Source: Trachelipus rathkii | Taxonomy: Eukaryota > Arthropoda > Malacostraca > Isopoda > Trachelipodidae | Direction: 5' to 3' | Length of the DNA: 32,856 nt | Assembly: GCA_015478945.1 (NCBI GenBank) | Contig: JABUQX010038954.1 | Span: 25,001 to 57,856, forward strand | Part shown: one piece after another, positions 1 to 12,100 of the stretch | How positions within the stretch are numbered: the stretch's first letter is position 1 | Layout: each line of letters starts with the position of its first letter | Made by a program: the position numbers and the translations under genes | Notes under the pieces: generated by a model | Told to the model about the DNA's origin: nothing | What the model saw: only the letters and a program-made list of their open reading frames with translations | Databases searched by the model: none

Positions 1-249
1 TGGTAAAGATTATGAATTGTGTAAGTGTAAGATACTAGAAGTGCTAAAGGTAAAAATTTTAAATTTTATAAAAAGTGTCAAAATTTGTTCCATGAGATGC
101 GACATATGATCAATCTGAGGGTAATGATTATGAATTAAGAGTTGCAAGAATTTTACTGTAGAGATTAAAATTCTAGAAATGATGTTATTGAGTAATGAGT
201 TAAAATAAAGGATTATAGGAGAAAGTTATACACAGTATCATATATACTC

Positions 250-2500
250 GCTACACATATCTACCCATTCAAGGATTAATATTTATTTATATTTATACAA
301 GTTAGTCACCACCACAACTGGGCTCAGAAAGCCCTATTCAAAGAAGAATGAGGAGGATTGTATATATTATCTACATCAAAAGTTCACCCGTACGCATATG
401 AGCACCGAACGCAGGATCTTAAATAATAAAATTTTAAAAATAAGAATGAAGGGGATTAAATTTCAGTTAGTGAGAAAATACAGAAGACTCGAGTAAAGAG
501 AAATATTACCACAAACAGAAGGTGGATAGGATAAGAAGGGAAAGAGCAACCACGCAAACTAGCCTGAGATAAAAAGTTCACCAATGTCACACAAATACTC
601 AGGGCGCAAGAATATACAAAGCACTATTGTGCTCAGAAGGCGTCGATTAAAGAGTTGGTGGTAAACGTGACGAGTATATAGAACCTCGAGCAACTTGCAG
701 CCAAATAAAAAAACATAATGTTAATAAAGGTTAACCTATTGAGATAGTGATGTGATAGCACTCAACATTCGTCCGCGCAAAGATAGAGGTCAAGTAGAAC
801 TGGGCCAGTTACAGAACAGTTTATAGCACTTAATTTTGCCGGATGACTCATGAGCGCCTGTCTCAAAGCTGAGAGGGTGAAACCCGCCCCCCCATTATTA
901 AGGGAAGACAGTGCTCCATACATGGCGGAATGAGTAGAACTCTTTGTATTATATAAGCAGGAGCAAGCATAACTGAGAAAAAGTGAAGGAAAGTCTTCTA
1001 CATGTACTAAACAGAGGCACTCCAGGTCTTATGAGAGGCCGCCCTAGAACCGACTTGCGATATGATAGGTGACCAAGACATGTTTTGTTCAAGTTAAGGC
1101 CCAAGGGATGTTTTATCATTGTCAACAGGAAGAGACGTACAGAGAACCGTCGAAAGAGAGGAAAGTTAGAAGTTATTTTGGAGAAAGGAGATTTGTTAAA
1201 AGTCTGGAATTTCTTAAAAGAATCGAATTTCACCAAGGTAGTTTGTATTTCTTAATCATCAGCCGAATAAAAATAGGGAAGATTAAAACGAAGAGAGGCC
1301 ATCCAGAAGTAAATAGATGAGGGAGTAGAATTTGATATATAGAGTCTAAAGAAATGAGCAGGGTCGAGTCATCGGAATACGAGTGGATAGAGTTAGAGTT
1401 GCAGGTGAGAAGATGATTAATGAAAAGTAGGAATAAAGTTAGGAGATAGGACAGAACCCTGAGGAACACCACCTATTTTGATAAGAGAGAAGAAAGTCGC
1501 CCCATCAACAACAAAGCGGATATTGAGCGATTTGAAAGAGCTAGATATAAGTTAAAGCAAAGAGAGGAAGGAAACCCAAAGGAGGGGAAGCTTGGAGAGC
1601 AGTGACGCGGGCCATACTCGGTCAAATGCTTTGGAAATGTCAAGCGCCACCACCCAAGTCACCCCGTAGTTCCTAAGAGCGAAAAAAACCATAAAATCCG
1701 GTTTGATAGGAATGTATTATCGCCAGTAGACTTCGTGCTACGAGAGCCGTACTGGCGATCGGAGCGAGTTTCCAGATGATCTAAGATAGTGTGAGAAGGG
1801 TTCAAATCTTAGATAGAATACAAGGTGAGAGCTTACAGGTGCGATAGTAGAAGAGCAGAGCGGTCTTCTTTTTCGGAATATGTGTTGGACATTGTGAGAG
1901 CTTTCGCAATACTGAAAGGAGGGAAAGTGCTTAGTATTAGAGACATAGAGAGATATTAAGGTTCCGAGGGCCTTTTCAAGTTGAGAATATTAGCAAACAC
2001 AATGCATACAAGATCAAATAAAGGAAGAAAGCGAGCAGATTTACAAGAAGTTAGCTAGAGATGAAAGACTATTGATCCAAGAGCGAGAACCAAGGCGAAT
2101 GACTTTAGCGACTACTATTTCCTCCTTTTTGTGATGCTAAAGACAGCTTTGCTCGTCGAAGTAGTATCACCCACCTCTGCAAACTCGATTTCAGTTTGCT
2201 GAATGAAAATTTAGTGAGCGAGTGAGAGAAAACGAGGAATTTTTCCACACTCGATTAGGCACTCTCTCTATAGCCTGAATTTGGCCAAGAATACAAAGCA
2301 CTGAGATTTACTGTCTCTAATATGGATTTAATGAAGGAAGAAGAATGTGTAGTGTTAGACAGGAACGAATGAAGACATTAATAATTTATCTGAGATGAGA
2401 AGGATATGAACAATCTGCTGCTTCAATACCTATGCAACGATTAAAAGCTCCCGTCTAACAGCCTTAGTCAAGTATTAACTCTTATTTTATAGCTATCTCA
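250..2500 (-). mobile_element. Decayed non-LTR (LINE) retrotransposon, Jockey/CR1-like reverse transcriptase
   Basis: This is the remains of a non-LTR retrotransposon read on the minus strand; such elements copy themselves by target-primed reverse transcription. Reading 5' to 3' on the minus strand, a fragment SDRQYGSRSTKSTGD (about 1700-1760) matches the finger block usually written SDRQYGFR..RSTGD. It is followed by VVALDISKAFDRVW (about 1605-1650), which holds the first catalytic Asp, then SYSDDSTL near 1350, which is the YADD box with Ala to Ser. A downstream block with KSPFSK..SNFPL and a weak RPLIRPG block lie at 960-1230. Frames change several times and stops interrupt each block, so it is not functional. 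The 5' boundary (near 2500) and 3' boundary (near 250) are estimates. Clade is uncertain. No target-site duplication was found. Confidence 0.8.
949..1770 (-). pseudogene. LINE reverse transcriptase remnant (palm and thumb)
   Basis: This is the best-preserved coding part of the first LINE. The minus strand shows the motif DISKAFDRVW (catalytic Asp of RT motif A) at about 1605-1640, then after a frame change LFLLFINHLLTC and SYSDDST (motif C, expected YADD). The sequence before LFLLFIN (VFLRVLSYLLT) is a damaged form of the GVPQGSVLSPT block. The next open frame (949-1236) keeps LVKF-type and SNFPL-type segments expected after the palm. At least three frame changes separate these pieces. It is a dead copy; the open frames on the plus strand here are chance shadows. 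Confidence 0.78.
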
Positions 2501-2720
2501 CTATTAAAATCCTATTGAGGTAGCCCAATATTGACTTTATCACTAGTCAAAACACTAGAGAAACAGCTTACATTATAAGATCCAGCTTGTCTAAATATTT
2601 TATACATAGTCATGAGGATACACAAGGCCACTTGACCTTAAGATAATCGTTTACGGACCATTATACAATGTACTCTCTCATTTCCAATTAATTAAATACT
2701 TTTCCATTTTCATTGATAAC

Positions 2721-2808
2721 TATTATTATATTATTATTATTATTATTATTATATTATTTATTATTAATTATTATTATTATTATTATTGTTATATTGTTAT
2801 TATTTATA

Positions 2809-2842
<34 letters not shown>

Positions 2843-2913
2843 ATATTATTATTATATTATATATTATTATTATTATTATTTAATATTATTTATTATTATT
2901 ATTATTATTATTG
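2721..2913. repeat. (TTA)n microsatellite
   Basis: About 190 bases of TTA/ATT trinucleotide repeat are interrupted by single-base phase slips. It starts sharply after unique sequence and ends at TTGAGACTTAAGG. There is no coding content. Confidence 0.95.
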
Positions 2914-3253
2914 AGACTTAAGGATCAAAAATTTGATCGCTTAAAAATTAATTTCGGAGAGGTTGACCCCCTGACCCATCCTGTCTTACAGCCCTTATTA
3001 TACTATTACAATATATATATATATATATATAGATAAGATAACTGCTCTATATTATATTATATTATAAATATATATATTTAAATATATTAATATAGATATA
3101 ATATATATATAATAAGTTATTTTTACAAATATATATATATTAATTAAAAATAATATATATATAAATTTATGTTATTTAAAATTTGAATGTATTATAAGTA
3201 TATAATGATGTTGTAGTTAGTGTTGAGTTATTATATATATAGTATATTGATAT

Positions 3254-3289
<36 letters not shown>

Positions 3290-3484
3290 ATATAATATAT
3301 GATATATATTGGTAAATATATTTATATTATAAAGGCGTACCTGTGTACTATAGTATATATATATATATAATATATATAATATATTATATATATATATATA
3401 TACTATATAATATATATATATATATATACATATGATATACCTCTACACTAAATAAATGGATATATTATAATCGAATCAAAATAC

Positions 3485-3485
<1 letters not shown>
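2914..3485. repeat. Short unique island, then degenerate (TA)n tract
   Basis: A roughly 90-base non-repetitive island (2914-3000, containing GGTTGACCCCCTGACCC) is followed by (TA)n runs broken by short non-repeat words. I see no gene, splice-framed exon or RNA gene here. Confidence 0.85.
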
Positions 3486-3527
<42 letters not shown>

Positions 3528-3541
3528 TAGAGAGAGAAAGA
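3486..3541. repeat. (GA)n microsatellite
   Basis: A GA dinucleotide run of about 56 bases has a few AAAGA and TAGA interruptions. It sits between TA-rich tracts. Confidence 0.95.
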
Positions 3542-3570
3542 GATATTTTTTTTAAAGTTTATTTTCAATT

Positions 3571-3635
3571 CGTCGTCTTCGTCATCGTCATCGTCATCGT
3601 CAAAATTTTCTATAATCATCATCGTCATCGGCAAA
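3571..3635. repeat. (CGTCAT)n hexanucleotide repeat
   Basis: The words CGTCGTC and CGTCATCGTCATCGTC repeat here, with a second short run at about 3617-3630. On the minus strand it would read as poly-Asp within an open frame (3476-3766). That frame also runs through GA and TA repeats and is not a gene. Confidence 0.85.
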
Positions 3636-3669
3636 AATTGGCATATTTTCCACGAAATAATCACTAATA

Positions 3670-4262
3670 TATATATATATATAATGATTAATATAATATA
3701 TATATACATATATATATAATATATAAGTATATATATATATAATACTATATATATAAACCTACACAATCTAAGTGTTATATATAGTATATATACTATATAA
3801 ATATATATATAAGTATATTATATACTAATCTTATACAATTCTTACATATATATATATATATTATATGTGCCTGCGTCAGTATATGTATTCATATATGTGT
3901 GTGTAAATAATAAGTTATATATGTACTAATATGTGTGAGCTTGTAGTATAAGTGTATATGTGAGTAGTTTAAGTATATATAATATATATAATATAATATT
4001 ATATAATATTATAGTTATAAGTTAGTTACTATAAATAGCGGTAAGTATAGTGTAAATATATATACAGTGTAAGTCTGTATATGAAGGTTGTGAAGTGTTC
4101 TGATATAATTATATAATTATATATATATATATATATAATAATATTATATAATATATATATATATAAAATATAATGGTATATCATAAGTTAGATATAGTGA
4201 GTGCAAACGTATGAATATAGAGTATGTGATAATATATATATTATATAATATATATATATTAA
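3670..4262. repeat. Degenerate (TA)n tract upstream of the exon
   Basis: TA dinucleotide repeats are mixed with TG-containing words (for example TATGTGTGTGT near 3893). The tract runs up to the splice acceptor of the exon at 4269, so it is probably intronic. Confidence 0.85.
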
Positions 4263-4268
4263 AAACAG

Positions 4269-4528
4269 GTTGGAGAAAGGGTGAGGGAGGTGGCACCCCA
4301 AGGTCCTTCCATTATTGATGGAACTGATCCAAGAAATGAAGAATTGGAAGGTTTTGTTTGCCCAACTTGCTTTGTTAACTTGCCTTCTCCAGAACTGCTT
4401 GAAAAGCACTATTCAGAGCAGCATCTCGATCCTTCTGCTAATTACCTGTGTCCAGTATGCAAAGCAAGACTGACTTCTCAATCAGATTTAGAAATGCATT
4501 ATACAGCTAATCATGGGGATAGAGGTTT
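4269..4528 (+). CDS. Internal exon with two C2H2 zinc fingers of the EEA1/Rabenosyn type (partial gene)
   Basis: This is the only clearly preserved host coding sequence in the window. The reading frame is open from the acceptor AAAACAG (ends 4268) to TAA at 4530. It encodes VGERVREVAPQ, a linker, then EGFVCPTC with HYSEQH and YLCPVC with HYTANH: two tandem C-x2-C-x12-H-x4-H fingers spaced about 11 residues apart. EGF(V/I/L)CPxC...HYxxxH is the look of the N-terminal finger of early endosome antigen 1 and Rabenosyn-5, proteins that link Rab GTPases to endosome tethering and fusion; having two such fingers is less usual. The exon starts in phase 0. The donor is either GAG|GTTTGT (exon end 4524) or TTT|GTAAGT (exon end 4528). 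No initiator Met is present, so earlier exons must lie upstream. The rest of the protein (coiled coil, FYVE) was not found here. Assignment to EEA1 rather than Rabenosyn or another C2H2 protein is inference. Confidence 0.75.
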
Positions 4529-5975
4529 GTAAGTTATTTCGTAAGTTGATACACTGTATGTCATATAGACTTAGAAGTAAATAAATAAAATTTTAAATTA
4601 ATTTTTTTATGATAATGTTTAGTAATTTTTATTTTTATTCCATGGTTCTATTTATTGCATATTCCTGTAATATTTGAAGTTGGTTATGTTAAATTTTAAA
4701 GCTTTTTGGGCATCTATGAGTATATCAAATTGACATATTTGAGTTTGTTTTGTGAAACATTACTGATTTTGCCTTGTTTTTATTTTGTAAGGATGTATTT
4801 AAAAAATTTTTACAAGCCATATTTATGGCATATTAAAAGTTAATGTAGCTATATCATTATAATTGACATAAGTTTAATTTATTCTGTGAAACATGTTTTA
4901 ATTGTCATTGTTTGAAACAGAGTTCATTGAATATTGTGTTTTCATCAAATTAAAAATAGAATTTCTGACTGGAAGTTCATTTTCAGGAAACGGGGTGTTG
5001 AGGTTAGCCAAGGCATATTGAATGAGCTTTGAAAGATAATCATTTAAAAGATCAGATAAACCAACAATGGCTATTGCTATAATACTACAAATAAATGACA
5101 AAACCTATGACATGGTTTTGAATGAATGGTGTTTAAAATTAAAGGCATCAGAAGTAATGGAAGCATTAGGTCTTTAAAAAGGATGGCTGTTTCAAGTAAC
5201 TTGGACATATCCAGGTTAACTGCAGGATAAGAGCCACATTTGCTAACAAACGAAATAAAATGAGTTCATTATCACCTTTTAACAATAATTTTTTAAAGTT
5301 TAAAAGAAATACTATTGATATTTCTTTTCTTGTTGAAACGTGAAAATGTTAAAACTTAGATTCATTACTACCCACCAGTGACATCATTTTCTAAACAGCA
5401 GTCTAAATTATTGATTAAATATGGACAACCGAGACCCAAGTTGCAAAAAGTGTATTACTAGTAGATTACTTTGATAATGGCACCATGATAAATTGATATT
5501 ATTATAGTAGCACATTTGGACAGCTTTAAAGTAACTATCACAGAAAAATTGTAGGTGTGAAAAAAACCTTTTTCGTCATTATAAAATGTTTGTGCATTTA
5601 AATTAAAAAATTAAACAATTTAAGATTTGAAGCGATGCCAAACCCAGCTTATTTTCTAGATTTTTCAAATTGTCATTACTAGAAAGTAAAAAATATATTT
5701 GTCACACTGGGAATACCTGTTTTTGAAGGTCTTAGCAAAAGCCAATTTTGTGGAAGCACACCTTCGACTATATTACACCATTGGTCTAAATGTATTAAGT
5801 TGTTGGAGATCATGCAATTAAAAAAATAAAATAGTAAAATTGAAGGAAATTTTTTTTGTTTGATCATATAAACTTTTCATCTCGCCTCCTTGTATACTCT
5901 CTATGCTTAAATTGTTTTTGCAAATTGATAAGAAGTAATATTGAGATCACAGAAAAAGGTTCTAGTCACTATTTC

Positions 5976-5977
<2 letters not shown>
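4529..5977 (+). other. Probable intron, AT-rich, no gene seen
   Basis: This stretch starts at a GTAAGT donor and has T-rich and A-rich non-repetitive sequence with stops in all frames. I saw no recognisable coding or RNA feature. Short open frames at 4898-5101, 5679-5867 and 5856-6041 have no protein-like content. Confidence 0.6.
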
Positions 5978-6412
<435 letters not shown>

Positions 6413-6442
6413 ATTATTTTCCTCTCCAGGGCAAGGAATTTT

Positions 6443-6697
6443 TCATCCTGTCACCCGCGCAAGCATCTTTCTCCAGACTTCCCTCTCCTGCACTATTCCT
6501 CTCCTCTTCAGCGCTCTCATATTTGGTAGCTGACATTTTTCCAGAGAGTCCTCCACCGATTCCGCCCATCTCTTCTTCGTCTTCCCCTCTGGTCTTCTTC
6601 TGCCCTCTGGTGTCCATTCCATCTGCTTTTCGGCAATCGGCTGAAACTTCTTCCATCCTCTCCAGATGTCCCACCATCTCAATCTTTCAACATCCAT
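6443..6697 (-). pseudogene. LINE C-terminal domain remnant
   Basis: The minus-strand open frame of 84 codons contains RLRWWDIWRGW, KQMEWTPEGRRRPEGK and KKRWAESVEDSLEKC. This is the arrangement seen at the C-terminus of many LINE polyproteins after the RT (usually RLRWxGHxxRM...PEGRRxxGRPKxRW..xVExDL). It ends with VWRKMLARVTG and a stop just before the TA microsatellite. It is the 3' end of the same element as the RT at 7092-7790. Confidence 0.8.
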
Positions 6698-7091
6698 CTT
6701 CAGTCACTCCTATATCTTCTCTAATAACTTCTTCTTATTCTGTCTCTCCTACTTCTTCCAATCACTAGTTCCTTAATATGTTCTCATCTCCGCCGGCTTC
6801 TATTCTAACTCTCCTCTCTTCTCATTGTTGTTCCATCGTTCCGCTCCGTACCAGTGTCGAAGTCAGTATGCCTGTTAAAATCCTTTTTTAACTCTTTATT
6901 CTGATGTCTTTGGTGTCATGTTCATCATGGGAGGTAATAGTGGCCGCTTTCATAACTAATCGATACTTTTCCATTCTTTCGCGTAATCTCTTCCCACTTC
7001 CTCCCCATTCTGTTAAAACATCCTCCGAGATAATTGCAGGTATTTACTTCCTCTGCACCTCCTCCTCTCTCACCATCATCTCATCCCCTCC

Positions 7092-7790
7092 TCATTTCAT
7101 CCGGTTACTGTTAATATCTTCTGTTTTCTGTATGTTCATCTTCATTCCTGCTTCCACCAACTCCTCCGCAAACAACTCCACCACCTCTCTAATCGCCTCC
7201 TCTCTTCGCTTCCAAACATGCCGATAGTCCGCATATGCCATTATGTTCCCTTCAAATTCTCCTAGTCTCTCTTTCACATTCCTTATCACCACGTCTACAA
7301 TATAATATACACAGACAGTGGCGATAAAACACTCCCTGCTTTCACTGCCCTGTGTTATCACCTCAAACGCATCGTTCGTTCTCGCACTTCAGTTCTAACA
7401 TTACAAGGATTTGCATTTCTCATAAACTACTTTTCTATCGCCTTCTTTCTATCTACCCCTTTCACATCCATAATTCCTCTCCATAAGCTGTTTTCTTTGG
7501 CAACTGATCGAATGCCTTTTTGCAGATCGATGAAAGCGTAAAAAAGAAATATCTTGCCCATATTCCAGATCTTCTCCGAGACCATTCTTAGTGTCAATAA
7601 GAGGTCCGTCGTTCCTTTCCCTTCCTATACCGTAGCTTTTCTCTTCTCCGAGTCTCCGGCTCTACCTTCTTCTCTCAAACCTCCTCTCCAATATTCTTTT
7701 CGTATATTTTCGCCAGATGGTCAATCAGTGAGATACCTCTATAATTATTCACAGCTTCCAAACATTTCCTTACGGTTAATATAATCGGTA
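7092..7790 (-). pseudogene. LINE reverse transcriptase remnant with damaged YADD box
   Basis: In minus-strand order the region shows NNYRGISLTDHLAKIYEK (about 7750-7700), GKGTTDLL.TLRMVSEKIW (about 7630-7565), FYAFIDLQKAFDQLPKK (motif A, about 7550-7495) and GEFEGNIMAYADYRHVW (about 7245-7195). In the last, the catalytic YADD has become YADY. VVELFAEELVEAGMKMNIQKTE follows, typical of the segment after motif C. The pieces lie in different frames. The long plus-strand open frames from 6523 to 8767 are antisense shadows of this domain. Confidence 0.85.
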
Positions 7791-8571
7791 TTATTGTTCT
7801 TTGGCACCACCTTTCCGGCACCCTTATTCCCTATTCTCCAACACTTGTTCATACAAACTTGATGATTTCTCTTCAGCTCTGCTCTCCCTCCACCACCAAC
7901 TCCACAGCTACATCCTCTCCTGGAGCTTTAACCCTTCTTCATACCTTTTTTATAGCCTCTTCAATATTCCTCCACGCGGTAGTTATCTCTCCAACCTTCG
8001 TCCTCACTCTTCCTACCTCCCTCCGTCGTCTGCAGCTTCTTCTCTTGTGTCTCTGTATTCTACATTTAGCTAGATTTCATAGTATTCGGTCCCCATCTAT
8101 CATTTTCTTTCTTATCCCGGTCTCTGCCATAAGAAATCTCTCCGTTTTTCTATCTTTTATATTTCTAGTTACGCTTTTTGGTTTCCTATACGCCTTCGCC
8201 ATCGCTTAAATAGTTGTTTTTTCTTACCCTTCGCCTAACAGTCATCGTTATTTCTTCCTGCATTGCTCTCTGTCTCCCATACTGTTTTTGCTCTCCTCTT
8301 TATTCTCTCTGGCTCATTCCTTGCCTGTACATTATTCCCTGGTGCGAGCCCTTGCTGCCGCTGCTTCTTCTTTTCAGGCCACTTCCTCATTTTCTCTGTT
8401 TTTTCTTAATTGCTTTTTTTCAACTTATTCGTTCCAGCCATGGTGTACTGTCTCATTCCTAGTACCCGGGTCCTACGCCGATCTATTACAAGAGTTTTTC
8501 TCTGCTCTATTTCTTTCCATCCTGCAAGTCTTCGTTTTCTTCTCCATTCTTAGGGTTCCTGCATTTCTTGT

Positions 8572-8801
8572 TCATAATTTCGTCTCGTTTTTCTGTTCTG
8601 CAACTTCTTCCACTCTGACACTGCTCTCTTCTGCACTCATTGTACTCTTGCCCTCCCCTCTTATCTTCATATCGCCACCGAACAGTCTCTTAATGCGCGC
8701 ATCTAAGGACACTCCCGGGATCACCTTTACATTCTTTATCATCCTTTTATCGGAGACTATCATGTAGTCTATCACCGATTTTTGATCGAATTGTTCCGTT
8801 A
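8572..8801 (-). pseudogene. LINE endonuclease C-terminal segment
   Basis: On the minus strand, EQFDQKSVIDYMIVSDKR, then KVIPGVSLD and RLFGGDMKIR, match the end of an APE-type LINE endonuclease. The expected SDHR (catalytic His) block after GVSLD is mutated to ARIKR. The segment is cut at 8801/8802 by the LTR element and resumes at 18091. Confidence 0.82.
8796..8801. repeat. Target-site duplication, left copy (CCGTTA)
   Basis: CCGTTA lies immediately before the 5' LTR and again immediately after the 3' LTR at 18091-18096. Because the LTR may start at ATTG, TTG or TG, the duplication could be read as 5 or 6 bases. Confidence 0.8.
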
Positions 8802-9142
8802 TTGTAGGGCCCATGGTGGAGCCACCTTCTAAAGGTAAAAAGTCACAGTTTGACAAAGGAATCCTAAGTGGTTTTAAGAATTATTTAAGAATTTGTAAAT
8901 ATATTTAAGAAGAGTTCAGATTGTAAACTAGTAAAAATATAGATAATTGTAAATATAAAAGATACTAATTGTAAATATAAAGGTTAGAAATTGTAAATAA
9001 TAAAGAGAAATTATAAAAATATATATATTTGTAAACTAGTTATATTAAATGAGAAAATAGGGAAAATTACTAATTAGACGTCTAATAGGGTTAAAGGAAG
9101 AAAAATAAATATATGTAGGAAAACATATATGTTGGTCAAAAG

Positions 9143-9173
<31 letters not shown>

Positions 9174-12100
9174 ATATGGATACGTATGTGTGTATGTAAG
9201 ATATGTGTGTGTGTTTTGTGGGTATTGATAGAAATAATTAGTGGTTAGGTATTTGAGGTTTAGAAAAACCTATTTTGTAAATAGTAAAGTTTTAATGAAA
9301 AAAGGAAAATATTAAATTTATGTAAATAGATCTTATAAAAGTATCTTAAAAAATAAAGAAAATAAATCTACATATTTTGAATAAAATTTATATGGTTGGA
9401 GTAATTCCAGTATGCCCATGACCATAGTAAAGAGGTCCATGTAATTTTTCCCTAAAAATACAGACCAATGAAGGTGAGTGAGTCCTTGTAATGTAGCAGC
9501 AACCAATATGGTGGACATAGAGCGAAAATCACTTCACTTGACTATTGGAACTCATTCTGTTAGGATTAGCTCTGTGTGCTCTGCGTGATATTTTGTATTA
9601 GTCTTGTTTGTATTCCATAAGTTTGTTTACAATTTTATACGATTGACTTGCTTTGTCTCAGAACCGTTGAGACAACCTTGCGGCCGTGCGCTTCCCTTAA
9701 TAATCTATACATTTCGCGTCGGATAAGTTTTGAATGAGTGATTGTTGCAGTTTTCAAACTGTAGAGGAATTCTGTAAAGACGGGATTGGGTGACTGTGAA
9801 AATATTTTTAACTATTGGATAGCTTTTTGAGTTAGAACACTGTTGATATTTTTTTGTATAGTTATATACTGATGATGCCGGGACGTAATTGTTGGACTGT
9901 AAATAAAAAAAACGGTGAAAGTAAGCGAAAACGTTGTAAATTGTATATTTGGTAGAATGTTTAATTATTTAAGAGAATTATTAGGCATTATGGCGGTCCA
10001 TGGTGGTTCGCGTGTTTAATGGAAAATTTAGTATTGGTCTATCTTTGTCAATCTATTCAGCAGATGTTAGGCCACTGTGCTCATGACGCGCTGTGCTCAA
10101 TTAGGAAAACTTGATAGCAGGCTGGTGCCCGAAACTTGCTTAGTTTGGCTGTATTACTTGGAGGCATGTGGATAGCAGTGGGCCGATCCTTTCACATTTT
10201 GACAGGAACAATCAAGCTATCGGTCTAGAGTCATCATCGAGAGTTCCTGTTGTTGCGCGTAACACCAGTTCGGAGGACGTCTTTGGGCAGATAGGGATGT
10301 ATATTGTCAGTTATGAAACTACAGGTCTGAGATTCGCAGAGTTGTGAGTTATATGTAATACGTGAAATATGTAAGAGTGCACTAAATACTGGTGTGAGGC
10401 TTGGTTGTGACTTATTTGTGTGAAGACAGTTAATATATTAGTAGGTGATGGCCAGTGTAACGTGGCTAGCATAGTACTTGAAGTTTCGGTATCAGTGATC
10501 TGGTCGTCGCAACGGTTGATTGGTCGGGTAGAGACATTTTGGATCGATCACGAGTATCTTGAATTTTAGAGTTTGAACGTATGGCCGCCGGTTACACGCC
10601 AAAGTTAGGATATAGCTGAGTTACTAATTCTGGAGTTTTTCAATTGACTCGAGGTGTAGAAATTTGAGAACTAAAGAATAAAGTGTATATCAGAAGAAGT
10701 CTGAGAGATTAAAGTAGCACGGAAGTAACCCTTGGTGATAATTATAGTCCAGATTATCGCTAATAAATATGATAAATTAGTGAAGGAGTTGATGTAGTTG
10801 GATGTTCGTTGGGTGTTTTAAGAAAATAGCTTTTAAAATTGTGTTTGTTTCGTGAAGAATTAAAAGAAAAAAGGACACAAACTATTTATTTTACTGAGTT
10901 GAACGCTTGAATCGATTGAAACATATTCATTTTCATCAGGTTCAATTAGTTGTTATTTTGATAGACCTTCAAGGTAACTAATATATATAGTTAAAATAGC
11001 AGGGTTGTTGACATTGGAAACTTGCCGGGACGCTGAGACGCATTGTGTTGGTTTTGACCTGAGACACTGACGCCATTTTTGGAGTGACTCAGCTGACTGA
11101 CAGCGCTGGAGATATTATGTATTACGAAACGTGGCTATATATGGACGTGGACATGGATGAATTTAAATAAGTGAATAACGAATATACTTACAACGATGAA
11201 CTGTTGAGGAGACAGTCTATAATTTTATTCGGAGACTTGACTATTAGTGACAGATTCCAATGAAATAAATGTTAGACGTATAATTAGCTTATTAAGCACA
11301 TAGAACTATAAGTTGAGACTACGTGATTTAATACGTGGCGTTACGTCGTGCCTAAGACTTGTATAATTTAACTTTGAGGAAATGCGGTTTAGAGTGACTT
11401 TATAACATTGAGACCAAAAGACCGTTGAGTTGGCGACGATTCGGATTGAGCAGTTTAGTATGGAGTAAACGGTGTTCTACTTAACTGATTTGATTAGTTT
11501 TAGGACTGTCGAGAATGGAAATTAGATTTTGAGGCATAGACTTTAACTATATTGACTGTTCTCAGTTTTAGATTTGATTGAAGAACTTGAAAACTCCATT
11601 TAATAATGTTTGGAATTTTTGGAATTTACGTTTGACATTAACCTAGTAGACTTTTGAGATTATTTTAGAATCGAGGATGCTTGACAATTGATAAAGGATT
11701 GAGATGAGATTGACTTTGAACTTGTCGACACATTTTTGCAACATTCAACTATTGACGTCTTGTGAGTAGATGCGAGTTGGTTAGTGATTTGCATTTAAAT
11801 TAAGATTAAATCAGAGCACGTGTCTGTGAGTATTGAGATAATACAACGCCGATTGGGCGATCTGGGGATGGAGGAATTGATGCAAGTATTGGACGTTGTA
11901 CATTTGTGGAGGAATCAAGTTTGTAGTTTGGAAGACCAACATCTCATGTCTCTCTAAACTGGGAACTTTTGTTTTTATTGTTAATGCATTTGAGATGCCT
12001 TTCTGACACTGTGCGAGTGCGCATATTTTTAAGATTAAAACAGCGGGGCTGTTGAGGAGCACATAATTTTTTAGTTTGCATGTCTAGGTGATATGGTGAG

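Larger units (their letters stand above)
6414..8801 (-). mobile_element. RTE-like LINE, 3' part (endonuclease end, RT, C-terminal domain), interrupted
   Basis: This is the downstream part of a non-LTR retrotransposon on the minus strand. In minus-strand order it holds the end of the APE-type endonuclease (8801-8570), an RT domain (about 7790-7090) and the C-terminal domain (6697-6443). The element continues upstream at 18091 beyond a 9.3-kb LTR element, and the reading frame across the two flanks is consistent once one copy of CCGTTA is removed. Several frameshifts make it inactive. The motif set (NYRGISL, TTDLL.TLR, FIDLQKAFDQLP, EFEGNIMAYAD, KQMEWTPEGRRR) resembles RTE/BovB-like elements; the clade is inference. 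Confidence 0.85.

Noticed and set aside
1069..1320. Plus-strand frame of 83 codons
   Set aside because: It lies antisense to the LINE reverse transcriptase on the minus strand.
1790..1830. GGTTCAAATC word resembling a tRNA T-arm
   Set aside because: No matching acceptor, D-arm or anticodon stem could be placed around it.
3476..3766. Minus-strand open frame with poly-Asp stretch
   Set aside because: It runs through GA, CGTCAT and TA microsatellites; the open frame is a by-product of repeat composition.
6523..8767. Long plus-strand open frames rich in Ser, Leu and Phe
   Set aside because: They are antisense shadows of the minus-strand LINE, whose RT and endonuclease motifs are clear.
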